The notes beneath the pieces are model-generated. The model did no database searches. It was not told the DNA's origin and saw only the letters and a list, made by a program, of their open reading frames with translations. Position numbers and translations under genes: made by a program. This document shows, one piece after another, positions 43,685-53,678 of a stretch of 64,000 nucleotides of DNA. Within the stretch, counting starts at the first letter, position 1. Each line of letters opens with the position of its first letter. This DNA is from Roseobacter denitrificans OCh 114 (GTDB lineage: Bacteria > Pseudomonadota > Alphaproteobacteria > Rhodobacterales > Rhodobacteraceae), in NCBI RefSeq assembly GCF_000014045.1, contig NC_008209.1, positions 4,053,001 to 4,117,000 on the forward strand, written 5' to 3'.

Positions 43685-45939
43685 GCCCCAAGCCGCCAGA
43701 ACCTTTGGAAGACTTTGCCGATCTGCGTCGCGTTGCGGTGGACTATGCGCAAGAGGCTTCCGGCAAGATCTGGACAGATTACAACCTGCATGACCCCGGC
43801 GTTACGCTGCTTGAACAAACCTGTTTTGCGCTGAGCGAGATCGCCTATCAGGTCGGGCTTCCGACCCGCGATCTGCTGACAAATCAGCGTGGTAATTTCT
43901 GCTTTCACAATCTCGGCTTGTTTCGTCCGCGAAAGGTGCTGAACACGACGCCTGTGACCCGCGATGATCTGGCGGCGTGGCTCTGTGCCTGCAAGGAGGT
44001 CGAAAGCGTCACGGTCGCCGAACCCGACCCCGAGCGTCCGGGCTTGTTTGACATCACGCTGATCCCGACGGACGATGTGAAAAACAAACAGGCACTGGCA
44101 AAACGTTTTCGCAAGGCTTTTGCGGCGGCCCGTCCCCTGGGCACGGATCTGGGCAGGCTGACGATTGCGGAACCCGTCTATGTCAAGCTGAGCGGCACGA
44201 TCGAGATCAAGAACGAGATGCTGCCCGAAACGACCGCTGCCTATCTGTACTATGGCATCGCACGCTTGCTCAAAGGGATCGGAAACCCCAAAAGACCGGC
44301 AACGCGCAAGGATGTCTGGGATGACCCGCTGCGCCTGCTGACCCCGCCACAAAGCCGTACAGAACAGAAACTGGACCGCAAGGAACCCGAAATCGACCTC
44401 AGCGCGTATCTGGCAAAGCTGCGTGAATTGCCGGGCGTGGAGACGATAGAACATCTGACGCTGAAACTGCCTGTTGGGTTCACGCCAAGACCGGGGCATG
44501 AGATTTACTTTCACTCTTTCCTGCCGACCATGCCCGAAGAAGAGTTGCAGACGATATCTCCTGATGCCTTGCCGGCATTTCCCGAAAAGATCGGCGTCAC
44601 ACTGACGATGGATGGCACCCCCGTCACATTGAATGCAAAACGCATCGAAGAAGAGGTCGTGCGCATCAAGGCCGTCGAGATCGCCGAGGCCGATCACCAC
44701 ATTGACGCACCGGACTGGGACGTCATGAAACCTGGGCGCAACCGCAAGTTTTCGCAATCGCATGTGGATGCGTTTTTGCCCTTTGTCTACCGTGCACGGG
44801 GCTACCGGGAAAATGACGCCAGCACTTTGATCGCCGAATATCGCAGCAGCATCAACAAGTTGCTCTGCGATATGGTGGATGATCTGAACACATTGCCCGA
44901 GATTTTCAAGGCCAAGCCCAAGGTGCAGAATGACGATGCGGAAAAGCACCGGCTGCGGATTGCCTTGCTGGACTATCTGATCGCGCTGCAGGGCAGCGAA
45001 ATGCCGCCCACCCGGCACAGTGGTCTGCATTGCTATCACACGACCCGTGCACGCCACCGGTTCGAGATTTCGTGGCGGCTGAATTACTTGTTTGCCCTGC
45101 CCACACTGCATGCAGCGCGCGCCACCGGACCGGATGACGCTGAACCGGATGACACTGACAAGAAGCAGGGCGGCTTTTTGCGCGAATTGGCCCTGCTGTG
45201 CGATCTTGATGTTTCCACGGATGGCAGGTTGACGGGGCTGCTCACAGACTACGGTTTGCGCCTGACGCAAGGGCCGACACTGGCAAGCGCGGCAACGGCG
45301 GAGGAGATCGAGTTGGTTTCCGCCACAAGCCCCTTTGACATGATCGTCCCCGAATCCGACAGGCACGAAGTACTGGACAAGGATGCGCTTGCGGAGCTGT
45401 CGCCTTTTCTGAGTGACGGGATGCTCTCGACAGAGCTTTTTGCACATTTGACGCAATCGGACAGTTTTGCGATTGCACCCTATCCGGGGCAGTACCAGAT
45501 ATTGCTCGATCCCGGCGCCTTCGGACCGCTGCGCCGCGTCGGGCTGCGTGAGAAAAAGGAAGAGGCCCAGCAGACCGTCGTCAACCTGCGCGCCACATGG
45601 CGGCATCTGAACCGAGGCTCTGAAAGGGCTGTTCTGATCGAACATATCACCCTGCGCGATTGTGGGGATGAGTGCGACCCCAACGTGGCTGATCTGATCC
45701 TGCCGGGATGGACGGCCCGCTGCGCGATGCCAAGTTTCCGCACCTTTGTTGAAACGCAGGTCAACGCGCTGGCCCCGGCACATATTCATGTGCGGGTGCG
45801 CTGGTTGGGCTTTGATGCCTGCGCCACATTTGAGGCGTTAAAACAGAAGTCGAAATCCGGCGCGACACAGGATCTGAAGGCGCTCAAGGATTTTCTGGAC
45901 ATGCCCGCGACAGCACAAGCGGAGGGTCGGGATAGTTGA
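43681..45939 (+). CDS. Second large baseplate protein (Afp12-like)
   Basis: A 752-residue protein. It opens with the wedge signature IWTDYNLHDPGVTLLEQTCFALSEIAYQVG (about residues 33-62), usual for large baseplate proteins of contractile injection systems. Further J-like segments follow (LPTMPEEELQTISPDALPAFPEKIGV). It ends with WTARCAMPSFRTFVETQVNALAPAHIHVRVRWLG, typical of the family end. The ATG at 43681 overlaps the fibre-gene stop; upstream codons belong to that gene. It is followed by the tape-measure gene (TGATG overlap). Confidence 0.85.
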   Translation: MSPKPPEPLEDFADLRRVAVDYAQEASGKIWTDYNLHDPGVTLLEQTCFALSEIAYQVGLPTRDLLTNQRGNFCFHNLGLFRPRKVLNTTPVTRDDLAAWLCACKEVESVTVAEPDPERPGLFDITLIPTDDVKNKQALAKRFRKAFAAARPLGTDLGRLTIAEPVYVKLSGTIEIKNEMLPETTAAYLYYGIARLLKGIGNPKRPATRKDVWDDPLRLLTPPQSRTEQKLDRKEPEIDLSAYLAKLRELPGVETIEHLTLKLPVGFTPRPGHEIYFHSFLPTMPEEELQTISPDALPAFPEKIGVTLTMDGTPVTLNAKRIEEEVVRIKAVEIAEADHHIDAPDWDVMKPGRNRKFSQSHVDAFLPFVYRARGYRENDASTLIAEYRSSINKLLCDMVDDLNTLPEIFKAKPKVQNDDAEKHRLRIALLDYLIALQGSEMPPTRHSGLHCYHTTRARHRFEISWRLNYLFALPTLHAARATGPDDAEPDDTDKKQGGFLRELALLCDLDVSTDGRLTGLLTDYGLRLTQGPTLASAATAEEIELVSATSPFDMIVPESDRHEVLDKDALAELSPFLSDGMLSTELFAHLTQSDSFAIAPYPGQYQILLDPGAFGPLRRVGLREKKEEAQQTVVNLRATWRHLNRGSERAVLIEHITLRDCGDECDPNVADLILPGWTARCAMPSFRTFVETQVNALAPAHIHVRVRWLGFDACATFEALKQKSKSGATQDLKALKDFLDMPATAQAEGRDS

Positions 45940-48900
45940 TGGCAACACCTGCCCGATCTGATCCTGCCAAACCTGTATCTGCACGGATCGATAACTGTGA
46001 CGCGGCGTTTCATGTGACCCGGCTGACCGGGCCGCTTTCGTCGCCTGAAACCCTGCTGGCCGCTGTGCGCCGCGAAATCCTGCCTGCGCTATCCGATGTC
46101 CTTGATGCGCCCGAGTGGGACGGGATCGACATTCGGGCAGACCGGATCGAGATTGATCTGGGCCACTGGCCCGATGATCCCGTCTGGTCAGACGTGCGCT
46201 ATGTGCTTGCAACCAAGCTGCGATATGCGCTTGCGGATTACCTGCCCCCCGCGCCAACGGCTTCTGGCCCGCGCGCGGTCCCTGCAAAGCCGAAAGACGA
46301 CGCGACATCGCACGCCACCTTGCCAAAGAGCGAAAGCGATCCCGCTGATGACGCGCAAGTCCGCACAGAGCCGGAAACGGATCAACCGACCGCCTTGCCA
46401 CAGCAGATCGCAGATCACATCGACGCCTTCATGCGCTGGACGCAGGCTGCGTCAGGCAACAAAACCCTGCCCAAGATTCTGGCGCGGCTGGATCGTCGCT
46501 CAGCAGAAAGTCAGGCCCTGCGGCACATCCTGCGCGCGGCCTCATCCGCAGATGCCAAAGAGGCACAAACCTTGGACCGACGCCTCACGGGTGAGCTTGC
46601 TCACACGGTTTCCCGGGCGCTTACGCTTCTGGAAACGCGCACCGAGCATGCTGCCACGCAAGATGCCCCGTCCGGGCAACAGTCGGGGCATCCGCAGGCA
46701 GGGCAACCAGACCAAGTCCCGGTTACAGAAGCGTCAAACGCGGCTGCGACCACGTCGCCGCCGGACATCGCGCGTGATTTGCATGCAGCGCTCAATGGCT
46801 CTGATGCGTTCAGTCTGCGCCTGACCAACGCAAGGAAGCATCTGATACACGGCCTGTTGCAGGCCGGCGTTCCTGGGGCGGTCGCCCGCGAACGATCTTT
46901 TGCGCTTCTTCACCGTTTGCTGCCGTTTCTGGATATCGGATCTGGCGCAGCATCTCTGGTGTCTCCAGAACAGCCACAAACGGCTGCTGAGGTTGCGAGA
47001 TCGCAAGCTTCGCCTGAAAAAAGCGTGAACAGTTCCACAGTATCACCGACCACACCCAGCGGGAACCTGCCCCAAGCCAAAGGCGCGCATGGCGCGCCAG
47101 AGGCGACGAAAGCGCATCAGATTGAACCGCGCCAAAACAGCCAACCGGATGCTAGCGAGGTGCGACCACCAGAGCCTGAGCGGGATCGCGCCGTTTCAAA
47201 CCCCAGTCCGTCGCAGCATGAGACTGCGGAACCTGCCGCAGCGAGTGATGAAGCGGACGCCCTCATGTTAACCGAAATTGCGCAAGCTCTGGGCATCCGG
47301 CCCGGAGAGACCGCGAAAGATGTTTGTATCGCACAGCTGATGCAAAGCCCGACTGCGGTTTTCGATGCAGCGTCCGACCTTGGCGCGCTCAATGTACTGG
47401 TCAGGCTTTTGGCACAAGCGCAGTCGGATGCAGGCCCGCTGCTCGCCAAAGCCCCGCTTGAGGCTGACAGCATCGCAGCCCTTTTTGCGTCAGACCCGGC
47501 GACCTTTGCCAAGGCAGTTGCGCAGCTCACAACCGCCGACGCCTTTGCCCTTGCCCGCAGGCTTCTGCCACCCGGTGCAACCCTGCTGATCGCGCATCTT
47601 TCAAGACTGAGAGACAGCGCAAAGTCGCCGCGCCTTGCGATGCAGCAAGCGGTGCTTGCGCTACTCAACGGCGATTTGCTTGACTTCGAGGACCTTGCGC
47701 AAAGGGTCGAAACCCCCGCTGAAAAGATGTCTCCCGCAGAGCGCACGGGCGGGGAAACCACCGCAGAAGAGGATGGGGCGACGGAGCGCGAAAACCCGTC
47801 CGACCCCGATCCGGAAGCGGCGGCGCAACCGCATCTGGAAAAGAAAGCGCGCACAACCGGCAGTCTGGCAGAAACCGTGATGATCCTGGCCGGTTTTCAT
47901 CCATCCGAGATTGAGCGGATACTGGCGCGACCGGCCAACGGGTCCGTTCCCATGGAACCAGATCAGCGGCGATCAAGCCAGACAGAAACCCGGTCAGAGA
48001 CGTCTGATCCCACCAAAGCAGCCGCAGGCAATCCCGAAACGGGCGCACCGCCAGACCAACCGGCCGGTGAACGTTCCGACGCGGATCTCATCGCAAGAGC
48101 CGCCGCCCTGAGCAAAGCGCTGGCCGCGCCGGATAGAACGCAGTTTTCAGACGCAGCAGAACTGCTTTTGCGCGCCTGGCCCATGGTACAGCCCACCGAT
48201 GAAACTGCGCTGAGAACGGCCAATTTGCGCACGGCGCTCACCTTGTTGCTCGCGCGTGATAGCGCGCAACTCACCCTTTCGGAGTACCTTCTGGCGACAG
48301 CGCAGGAAATCGAACCGGATGCGCAAAAGCGACAATCCGCGCTGCGTGTGGTTGCCGCTCGGCTCAGCATTCCGATCGGTGCGGATGAAACTGCGCTGAG
48401 ACGACAAACACATAGCGCCATCGAGGCGCTTCTGGAGACAACACCCCAGCCGACTCCGCTTACCCAAACGGACGTGCCGGAAAAACCGCCTGAAACAGAC
48501 AGCGAAACGCTGTTGGTAACCGAGGTCGCGGGCCTTGTACTGTTGGGTCCGTTCTTCACCCTTCTGTTTGAACGGCTGAAAATCGAATGGGATGGCAAGG
48601 CGCTGCATGAAGCGGACTACCCCAAAGCACTCGGCGCCTTGCACTGTCTTGCCGATACGACACCGGGGCCAACGCCTGACCCGTTTCACCGCGTCATCCT
48701 TGGCCTTGATGCGGCATCCCCCCTGCTAATGCCGCTTGCGCCGGATGAGGACGCACAGGCGCTTATGGACGGCCTTTTGCGTTCGGTCGTCGCGCGCTGG
48801 GGGAAACTTGGTGCGACGTCTCCGGACGGACTGCGCGAGACCTTCTTGCGCCGCACCGGCACATTGCGTTTTGACGAGACGGGCACGCATCTGCGCGTCA

Positions 48901-49016
48901 CGCCCGGCCCGTTTGACATGTTGCTGGATGGATTGCCCTGGAGCATCGACCGTCTTGTCCTGCCGTGGATGCCCCTGCCCTGTCATGTCACATGGAGGGA
49001 GGACCCGGATGCTTGA
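45939..49016 (+). CDS. Contractile injection system tape-measure protein (Afp14-like, CIS_TMP)
   Basis: A 1025-residue protein with conserved ends and a low-complexity middle, as in CIS tape measures. N-terminus about 1-100: ALSDVLDAPEWDGIDIRADRIEIDLGHWPDD. The middle, about 110-850, is Ala/Glu/Pro-rich and helical. C-terminus about 860-1025: AGLVLLGPFFTLLFERLKIEWDG; GALHCLADTTPGPTPDPFHRVILGLD; FLRRTGTLRFDETGTHLRVTPGPFDMLLDGLPWSIDRLVLPWM. Length should set tube length. It starts at ATG 45939 and overlaps the ATPase gene by 8 bases. Confidence 0.88.
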   Translation: MATPARSDPAKPVSARIDNCDAAFHVTRLTGPLSSPETLLAAVRREILPALSDVLDAPEWDGIDIRADRIEIDLGHWPDDPVWSDVRYVLATKLRYALADYLPPAPTASGPRAVPAKPKDDATSHATLPKSESDPADDAQVRTEPETDQPTALPQQIADHIDAFMRWTQAASGNKTLPKILARLDRRSAESQALRHILRAASSADAKEAQTLDRRLTGELAHTVSRALTLLETRTEHAATQDAPSGQQSGHPQAGQPDQVPVTEASNAAATTSPPDIARDLHAALNGSDAFSLRLTNARKHLIHGLLQAGVPGAVARERSFALLHRLLPFLDIGSGAASLVSPEQPQTAAEVARSQASPEKSVNSSTVSPTTPSGNLPQAKGAHGAPEATKAHQIEPRQNSQPDASEVRPPEPERDRAVSNPSPSQHETAEPAAASDEADALMLTEIAQALGIRPGETAKDVCIAQLMQSPTAVFDAASDLGALNVLVRLLAQAQSDAGPLLAKAPLEADSIAALFASDPATFAKAVAQLTTADAFALARRLLPPGATLLIAHLSRLRDSAKSPRLAMQQAVLALLNGDLLDFEDLAQRVETPAEKMSPAERTGGETTAEEDGATERENPSDPDPEAAAQPHLEKKARTTGSLAETVMILAGFHPSEIERILARPANGSVPMEPDQRRSSQTETRSETSDPTKAAAGNPETGAPPDQPAGERSDADLIARAAALSKALAAPDRTQFSDAAELLLRAWPMVQPTDETALRTANLRTALTLLLARDSAQLTLSEYLLATAQEIEPDAQKRQSALRVVAARLSIPIGADETALRRQTHSAIEALLETTPQPTPLTQTDVPEKPPETDSETLLVTEVAGLVLLGPFFTLLFERLKIEWDGKALHEADYPKALGALHCLADTTPGPTPDPFHRVILGLDAASPLLMPLAPDEDAQALMDGLLRSVVARWGKLGATSPDGLRETFLRRTGTLRFDETGTHLRVTPGPFDMLLDGLPWSIDRLVLPWMPLPCHVTWREDPDA

Positions 49017-50352
49017 CGGAAATGACCGCGCCTCTGTGCAAAAACTGAATGCCCGGGCCGTCGCCATTGAAATCAAATGGCTTGAACAGGTCATCGCGGC
49101 ACGCCTCGAACACTTCTTCAAGGGGGCTGACACCGCATTTGACCTGCCCCGCGCACCTTCGCACCAAGGCAACACGGTGCTGGCCGATCTGATATCGCAA
49201 CATGGGTTATCGCCCGAGGCCCGGCTTGTGCTGGCCCTGGCCATCGCGCCGCATGTAAACTCCGCCGTGCTGGACCCGTTTTACGTCAAGAATGCCGCAA
49301 TCGACCGCGCGTTTTCCCAGTTCGGCGGCCTTCCTGATGCGAGCACGGCCTTTGTGCCGACCGTGGAAACCGCACTGTTCCTGATTGCAGGAACGGATAC
49401 GGCCGCGCGCATTGCGGCCATGCGCCTGTTTGAACCGGAACACGCGCTGCGCCTGCAAGCGGGTGTGTCACTTGTGCAAACCCCTCCGTCGCAGGCCAGT
49501 CGGCTGGACCTGCCGATGCACCGCGTCGTCGCGCTTTGTGATGGCACGCCGCCCCGGCCAGACTTTGCGCCCAACTTTCCGGCCCGTCGTCTGAGCACGA
49601 GGCTCAGCTGGGACGATCTGATCCTGCCCGCAGCGATACGCGATCAACTTGATCACATTCTGGCGTGGTTGCAGAACAGGGATAAGATCCTTGGTGACTG
49701 GGGGCTCGGGCGTCAGTTCGGACGCGGATACAAAGCACTGTTTTACGGCGCGCCCGGCACAGGCAAGACACTCACCGCAACACTTTTGGGCCAGCGCACC
49801 AACCTTGATGTCTACCGCGTGGATTTGTCGATGGTCGTTTCCAAATACATCGGAGAGACGGAAAAAAATCTGGGGATCATCTTTGACATGGCGGCAGAAC
49901 GGGATTGGATTCTGTTCTTTGACGAGGCCGATGCGCTTTTTGGGGCACGCACTGCCACCAGTTCGTCCAATGACCGCTACGCCAATCAGGAAGTCTCCTA
50001 TCTGCTGCAGCGAATTGAAGAGTGCGAAAGCCTTGTGATCCTTGCCAGCAACCTGCGCAGCAACATTGATGACGCGTTCTTTCGCCGCTTCCAAAGTGCC
50101 ATCGGCTTTGCCCGCCCCACCCCGCCGGAACGCGAGATGCTGTGGCGCAACACGTTGGCCAGCGTGCCACTGGCACCCGAGATTGATATCAAACAACTGG
50201 CGATGGATTACGACCTGTCCGGTGCAGCCATTTCCAATGTGGTCCGCCATGCCGCCGTGAGTGCTCTGCGCCGAGGGGCCGAAACCGTTGCAGCGCAAGA
50301 CCTGAAATCCGCGATCGCAGCCGAAATGCGTAAAGAAGGACGAACATCATGA
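49009..50352 (+). CDS. AAA+ ATPase of the injection system (Afp15-like)
   Basis: A 447-residue ATPase with an N-terminal helical region (about 1-205) and an AAA+ domain (about 210-440). Walker A is G247-APGTGKT, Walker B is ILFFD305EADALFG, and the second region of homology with Arg finger is RSNIDDAFFRRFQ. In Afp/PVC the homologue is needed for assembly or effector loading and is probably not part of the released particle. ATG 49009 follows GGAGGGAGGA; the frame upstream lies in the tape-measure gene. It is coupled (ATGA) to the last gene of the operon. Confidence 0.92.
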   Translation: MLDGNDRASVQKLNARAVAIEIKWLEQVIAARLEHFFKGADTAFDLPRAPSHQGNTVLADLISQHGLSPEARLVLALAIAPHVNSAVLDPFYVKNAAIDRAFSQFGGLPDASTAFVPTVETALFLIAGTDTAARIAAMRLFEPEHALRLQAGVSLVQTPPSQASRLDLPMHRVVALCDGTPPRPDFAPNFPARRLSTRLSWDDLILPAAIRDQLDHILAWLQNRDKILGDWGLGRQFGRGYKALFYGAPGTGKTLTATLLGQRTNLDVYRVDLSMVVSKYIGETEKNLGIIFDMAAERDWILFFDEADALFGARTATSSSNDRYANQEVSYLLQRIEECESLVILASNLRSNIDDAFFRRFQSAIGFARPTPPEREMLWRNTLASVPLAPEIDIKQLAMDYDLSGAAISNVVRHAAVSALRRGAETVAAQDLKSAIAAEMRKEGRTS

Positions 50353-53300
50353 GCCTCCTCAGGACCAGTTTGCGTCATATGATGGCCCTTTTTGTGGTTA
50401 CCATCGCGATGGCAACCGCCGCTGTCGCCGCCTGCTCGGATTTTGACGATATCACGGTCGATGAACTCGCCCCCGCGAACATCCGCGAGGTGCAGTTGGG
50501 CCTGCGCACCGCCTATAGAGACGCGAACCCGGCACTAACGGACGGCAAGTTGGGAATATACACACGCGAGCGATTGCGCGTGTTGTGCGAAGATGTGCCG
50601 ATGCCCGACGGCGTAAACAATGTACGCGCCACGCTGCGGTTGACGATACAATACGCGCGGCTGCAACAAAACTGGCCCGGCTGGTCAACGCAACTCTTCA
50701 CCATGAGCCTGCCCGGACCGGCTGATGCGCAAGGCGACCCGGCACTGGCGCTGCGGCTTGCGGGCACGACGGCGATGACAACGCTGGCGCTTGGCCGCCG
50801 GGCACTCACCTATGATTGCGCAACCTCCGGCGGTGTTCTCGCTCAAATCCCCAGCGCAAGTCAGGCGTTGACAACTCTGACGAATATTTTCCGCGACAAA
50901 TCCGAGGTCCAGATATGTGACCTTCTGCCCGTGGCAGGGGGGCTGGATGCATGGCAGCAAGGCATGGAGCGTTTCGGCCAGATCGAGGCAAGACGCCCCG
51001 GTGCGCTGAGTATCTTACAAAGCAGGGGTTTCATCGTCTGGATCGCGGCGGAAGAGAAAGAAAACCGGTTGCGCAGATTGGTCGGAACAGTTGACGCGGT
51101 CATCAAGCTCATCGACGAATATGCAGCGCAATCCGGTGTGCCTGCGCCCTACACGGGTGGCCCATGCTCGCCCCAAACCACTGAAGAGACGCTGACCTAC
51201 TATGCGCTTGAAGAGAGCGACATCGCTGATCTGAACTTTCTGGTCTCGCTCACCCCGATCCTTGAGGGATTCCGCGCGGATAATCCGGGCCATGACAGCC
51301 CGCAGGCGCTGTGGCGGGATCTGCGCCCGGTACTGGCTGTAGACCTCGGAGACTGCATCCTTGACGAGATCGAGAAGCTTGTCACGGGGGACGAAAAGCT
51401 GCCCCTGTCCTTTCTGCTGCGGCCTTCGGTGACGGATAAACTGCAGGGCAACCCCGCGTTTGAAACCGCGCTGCCCGTTGTCGAAAACATGATCACCGTG
51501 CGCGAACCCACCAAGGCAGGGCTGGTCAATCGCATCCAGACTGCATTGATGGACGCACAGAAAGACGCAATCGACGCGGAAGTGGATGCCGCTGCGGATG
51601 TACTGGCGGCCGCATCAGAACCCGTGCCGCCGCCCACGGATACGGCATTGCTGGAATTGGATACCGATGCCGAACCGGACCCGACACCGCGCATGACGGT
51701 TACCGATGCCACCGATCAGGCGGTGGCATCAGCCATCGATAACCCGGAGCTTTCGCAGGCCTTGCAGGACACGCCGCTGTCGGATGTCACCGTGCCTGAA
51801 CTGATGCGCGCGCAAGCCCGCGCCGCGCTGGAGGAGGCCGCGACCGCTCAGGCAGAACGCAAGGTCAAGGCACAGGTTCAGGGGATTGAGCCCTCCGTGA
51901 CCTCCGACTGGACACTGACGGAGGCACTTCAGGACGAGATCCTCGCGCTGCCCTTTATTCAGGCCACCGTCGCAGATGTAACGGCAGAGGGTCTGGCGGA
52001 CCGGCTCAAGCCGCTCATCGGTGTTGCCTACCCCAGCCGTCGTCTCTTCACCGAGGCCGTTGCGAATGTCGCCAAGATCGATGGAAAAGGCGATTTGTCG
52101 AGGTTTGTCACCGAGCGGCTCGTTCAGGCGGCGCAGAAGACGATTGATGACCCTGAAGTCACCCGTGTCTATGAGCCGTTCGAAATCGAGGACTGCAAGT
52201 GCGTTCCAGAACGCAAAAGCGAAGATCTGCAGGTCTATGGTTTTTATCCGTTTTGGCTGGCACAGCCACCCGCCAGATCTGTGCCGACAGAAGACCCCGA
52301 AGCCGAGGAGACAGAGCCGAAACAACAAACCAAGGTTGATTTCAGCGTCATTGATCACATCGCCTTTTACGGGCTTGAGTTCACTAAGGGGGATGGTGAT
52401 CGCGCGCTGCTGTACAATCGTGGTCAATGGCGCGCGGCGCGTCGGCAATTCATCAATTCAGCACATCAATACAGAGCCAAGGCCGAACTGGCGTTCGATT
52501 TGCGCGACTGGATGGACTGGACCCCGGCGGACATCGAATATGTCGTGGATGACATTGCAACCGAAATGGGTGCTTTCAACCGGGTTGAAGGGCGCAAGCC
52601 GCAGAACGTGACCGCCGCCATTCCGACCCTGTTTGATCCGATGCAGCCCGATGGCGTCACGCTGATCTTTCACGATTACCCGGGCACCCGGCTGACTGAT
52701 GCAGACAACATGCGCACAATGGTGTCGATCATCAGGCGCGTTTATCAGGAACTGCCAGATCGGGAAAACACAACGATCAACGTCGCTTTCGACTTCCCGG
52801 TGGTTCCCGAGAACAAAGGCGAAGAGCGCACGGGGGTTTTTGATGATCTTTATGAATTACTGGTCCCGAACGAAATCAGGGTGCTGAACGACAAGGATCA
52901 AAGCCTTTTGCGCAATTTCCTATCGGCGTTGAACCCCTTTCAGGACGTTAACACCCAAACAGAAACAAGTCGGGAAACGGTGGAGATCGTGGACAAGATC
53001 CTCCTGTTTCTGGAGCGTCCGACATCGGATGCAAAAAAGGAGTTGCGCCTGCGCATGGAAGAGGGCCTGTTCAAGGGGCCGGTGCGCGCAGACGTTTTGC
53101 GCAGCATCATTCCTGTGGTCCCACCGGGTGGGCACAGATTTATCAAGAGCACCCCGCACGAAGACGCCTTTGACACCACACCCGCAAAGGAGTTCTCGCA
53201 ATTTGACGATGACGTCGTCTATTTCAAGGACAACTTTTCCGGTATCGGATTCTGGCCCGTTCTGGACCCGCAGTCTGACGATAACGCCGAAATGACGGCG

Positions 53301-53678
53301 ATAATTTCGAAATACTTCGACAAGCAGCTTCCGCCTTCACTGGCAGGGTTTGAAACCATTATCACCAATACATGCAACTACTGGTGCCCCAACCGTGCAA
53401 GGATAACGCTGGGCGCGATTGCTCTGTTCATTCTGGTCGGGGTTTTGACGTGGCGGTCGTTTTACAGTGGGCTGGCCGATCAAATCGCCTTTCGCTTCAT
53501 GTGGGTCGGCCTTGTGTGGTCCGGACATGTCGTGTTGATCGCAACGCTCTTCATTCTGGCGAATTGTGATCCGCATGCTGTGTGGCCGGGTCGCTTTATG
53601 TGGACATTGATCGGGGTGCTTGGCGTCATGTTGGCGGTAAGCTCCTACCAACGGCACAAAAACGGCCCAATGCCCTGA
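50349..53678 (+). CDS. Exported membrane-anchored protein with inactive-looking GH18-like domain, last gene of injection operon
   Basis: A 1109-residue envelope protein. Signal peptide is 1-29 (ends AAVAACS). A long helical, Ala/Asp-rich region runs about 30-600. A GH18-like barrel spans about 625-960: opening strand VYGFYPFWLA at 629, then VDFSVIDHIAFYGLEF, then NTTINVAFDFP. At the place of the GH18 catalytic DGxxxDxE the sequence reads D768-GVTLIFH775, so the acidic catalytic pair is missing and hydrolysis is unlikely. Residues about 1015-1105 hold three membrane helices. The protein could bind glycan and anchor or gate the machine at the inner membrane. Translation is coupled to the AAA+ gene. 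The stop codon abuts repeat copy 2. Confidence 0.7.
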   Translation: MSLLRTSLRHMMALFVVTIAMATAAVAACSDFDDITVDELAPANIREVQLGLRTAYRDANPALTDGKLGIYTRERLRVLCEDVPMPDGVNNVRATLRLTIQYARLQQNWPGWSTQLFTMSLPGPADAQGDPALALRLAGTTAMTTLALGRRALTYDCATSGGVLAQIPSASQALTTLTNIFRDKSEVQICDLLPVAGGLDAWQQGMERFGQIEARRPGALSILQSRGFIVWIAAEEKENRLRRLVGTVDAVIKLIDEYAAQSGVPAPYTGGPCSPQTTEETLTYYALEESDIADLNFLVSLTPILEGFRADNPGHDSPQALWRDLRPVLAVDLGDCILDEIEKLVTGDEKLPLSFLLRPSVTDKLQGNPAFETALPVVENMITVREPTKAGLVNRIQTALMDAQKDAIDAEVDAAADVLAAASEPVPPPTDTALLELDTDAEPDPTPRMTVTDATDQAVASAIDNPELSQALQDTPLSDVTVPELMRAQARAALEEAATAQAERKVKAQVQGIEPSVTSDWTLTEALQDEILALPFIQATVADVTAEGLADRLKPLIGVAYPSRRLFTEAVANVAKIDGKGDLSRFVTERLVQAAQKTIDDPEVTRVYEPFEIEDCKCVPERKSEDLQVYGFYPFWLAQPPARSVPTEDPEAEETEPKQQTKVDFSVIDHIAFYGLEFTKGDGDRALLYNRGQWRAARRQFINSAHQYRAKAELAFDLRDWMDWTPADIEYVVDDIATEMGAFNRVEGRKPQNVTAAIPTLFDPMQPDGVTLIFHDYPGTRLTDADNMRTMVSIIRRVYQELPDRENTTINVAFDFPVVPENKGEERTGVFDDLYELLVPNEIRVLNDKDQSLLRNFLSALNPFQDVNTQTETSRETVEIVDKILLFLERPTSDAKKELRLRMEEGLFKGPVRADVLRSIIPVVPPGGHRFIKSTPHEDAFDTTPAKEFSQFDDDVVYFKDNFSGIGFWPVLDPQSDDNAEMTAIISKYFDKQLPPSLAGFETIITNTCNYWCPNRARITLGAIALFILVGVLTWRSFYSGLADQIAFRFMWVGLVWSGHVVLIATLFILANCDPHAVWPGRFMWTLIGVLGVMLAVSSYQRHKNGPMP

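Noticed and set aside
43606..45789. 727-codon reverse open frame opposite the second baseplate gene
   Set aside because: Shadow of the forward gene, which has clear wedge motifs and translational coupling on both sides.
49281..50298. Several reverse frames opposite the AAA+ gene
   Set aside because: All are shadows of the Walker-motif ATPase on the forward strand.
29721..53678. Type VI secretion system or intact prophage
   Set aside because: No TssJ/TssL/TssM-type genes, ClpV, capsid, portal, terminase, integrase or lysis genes. The gene set is that of an extracellular-type injection system.
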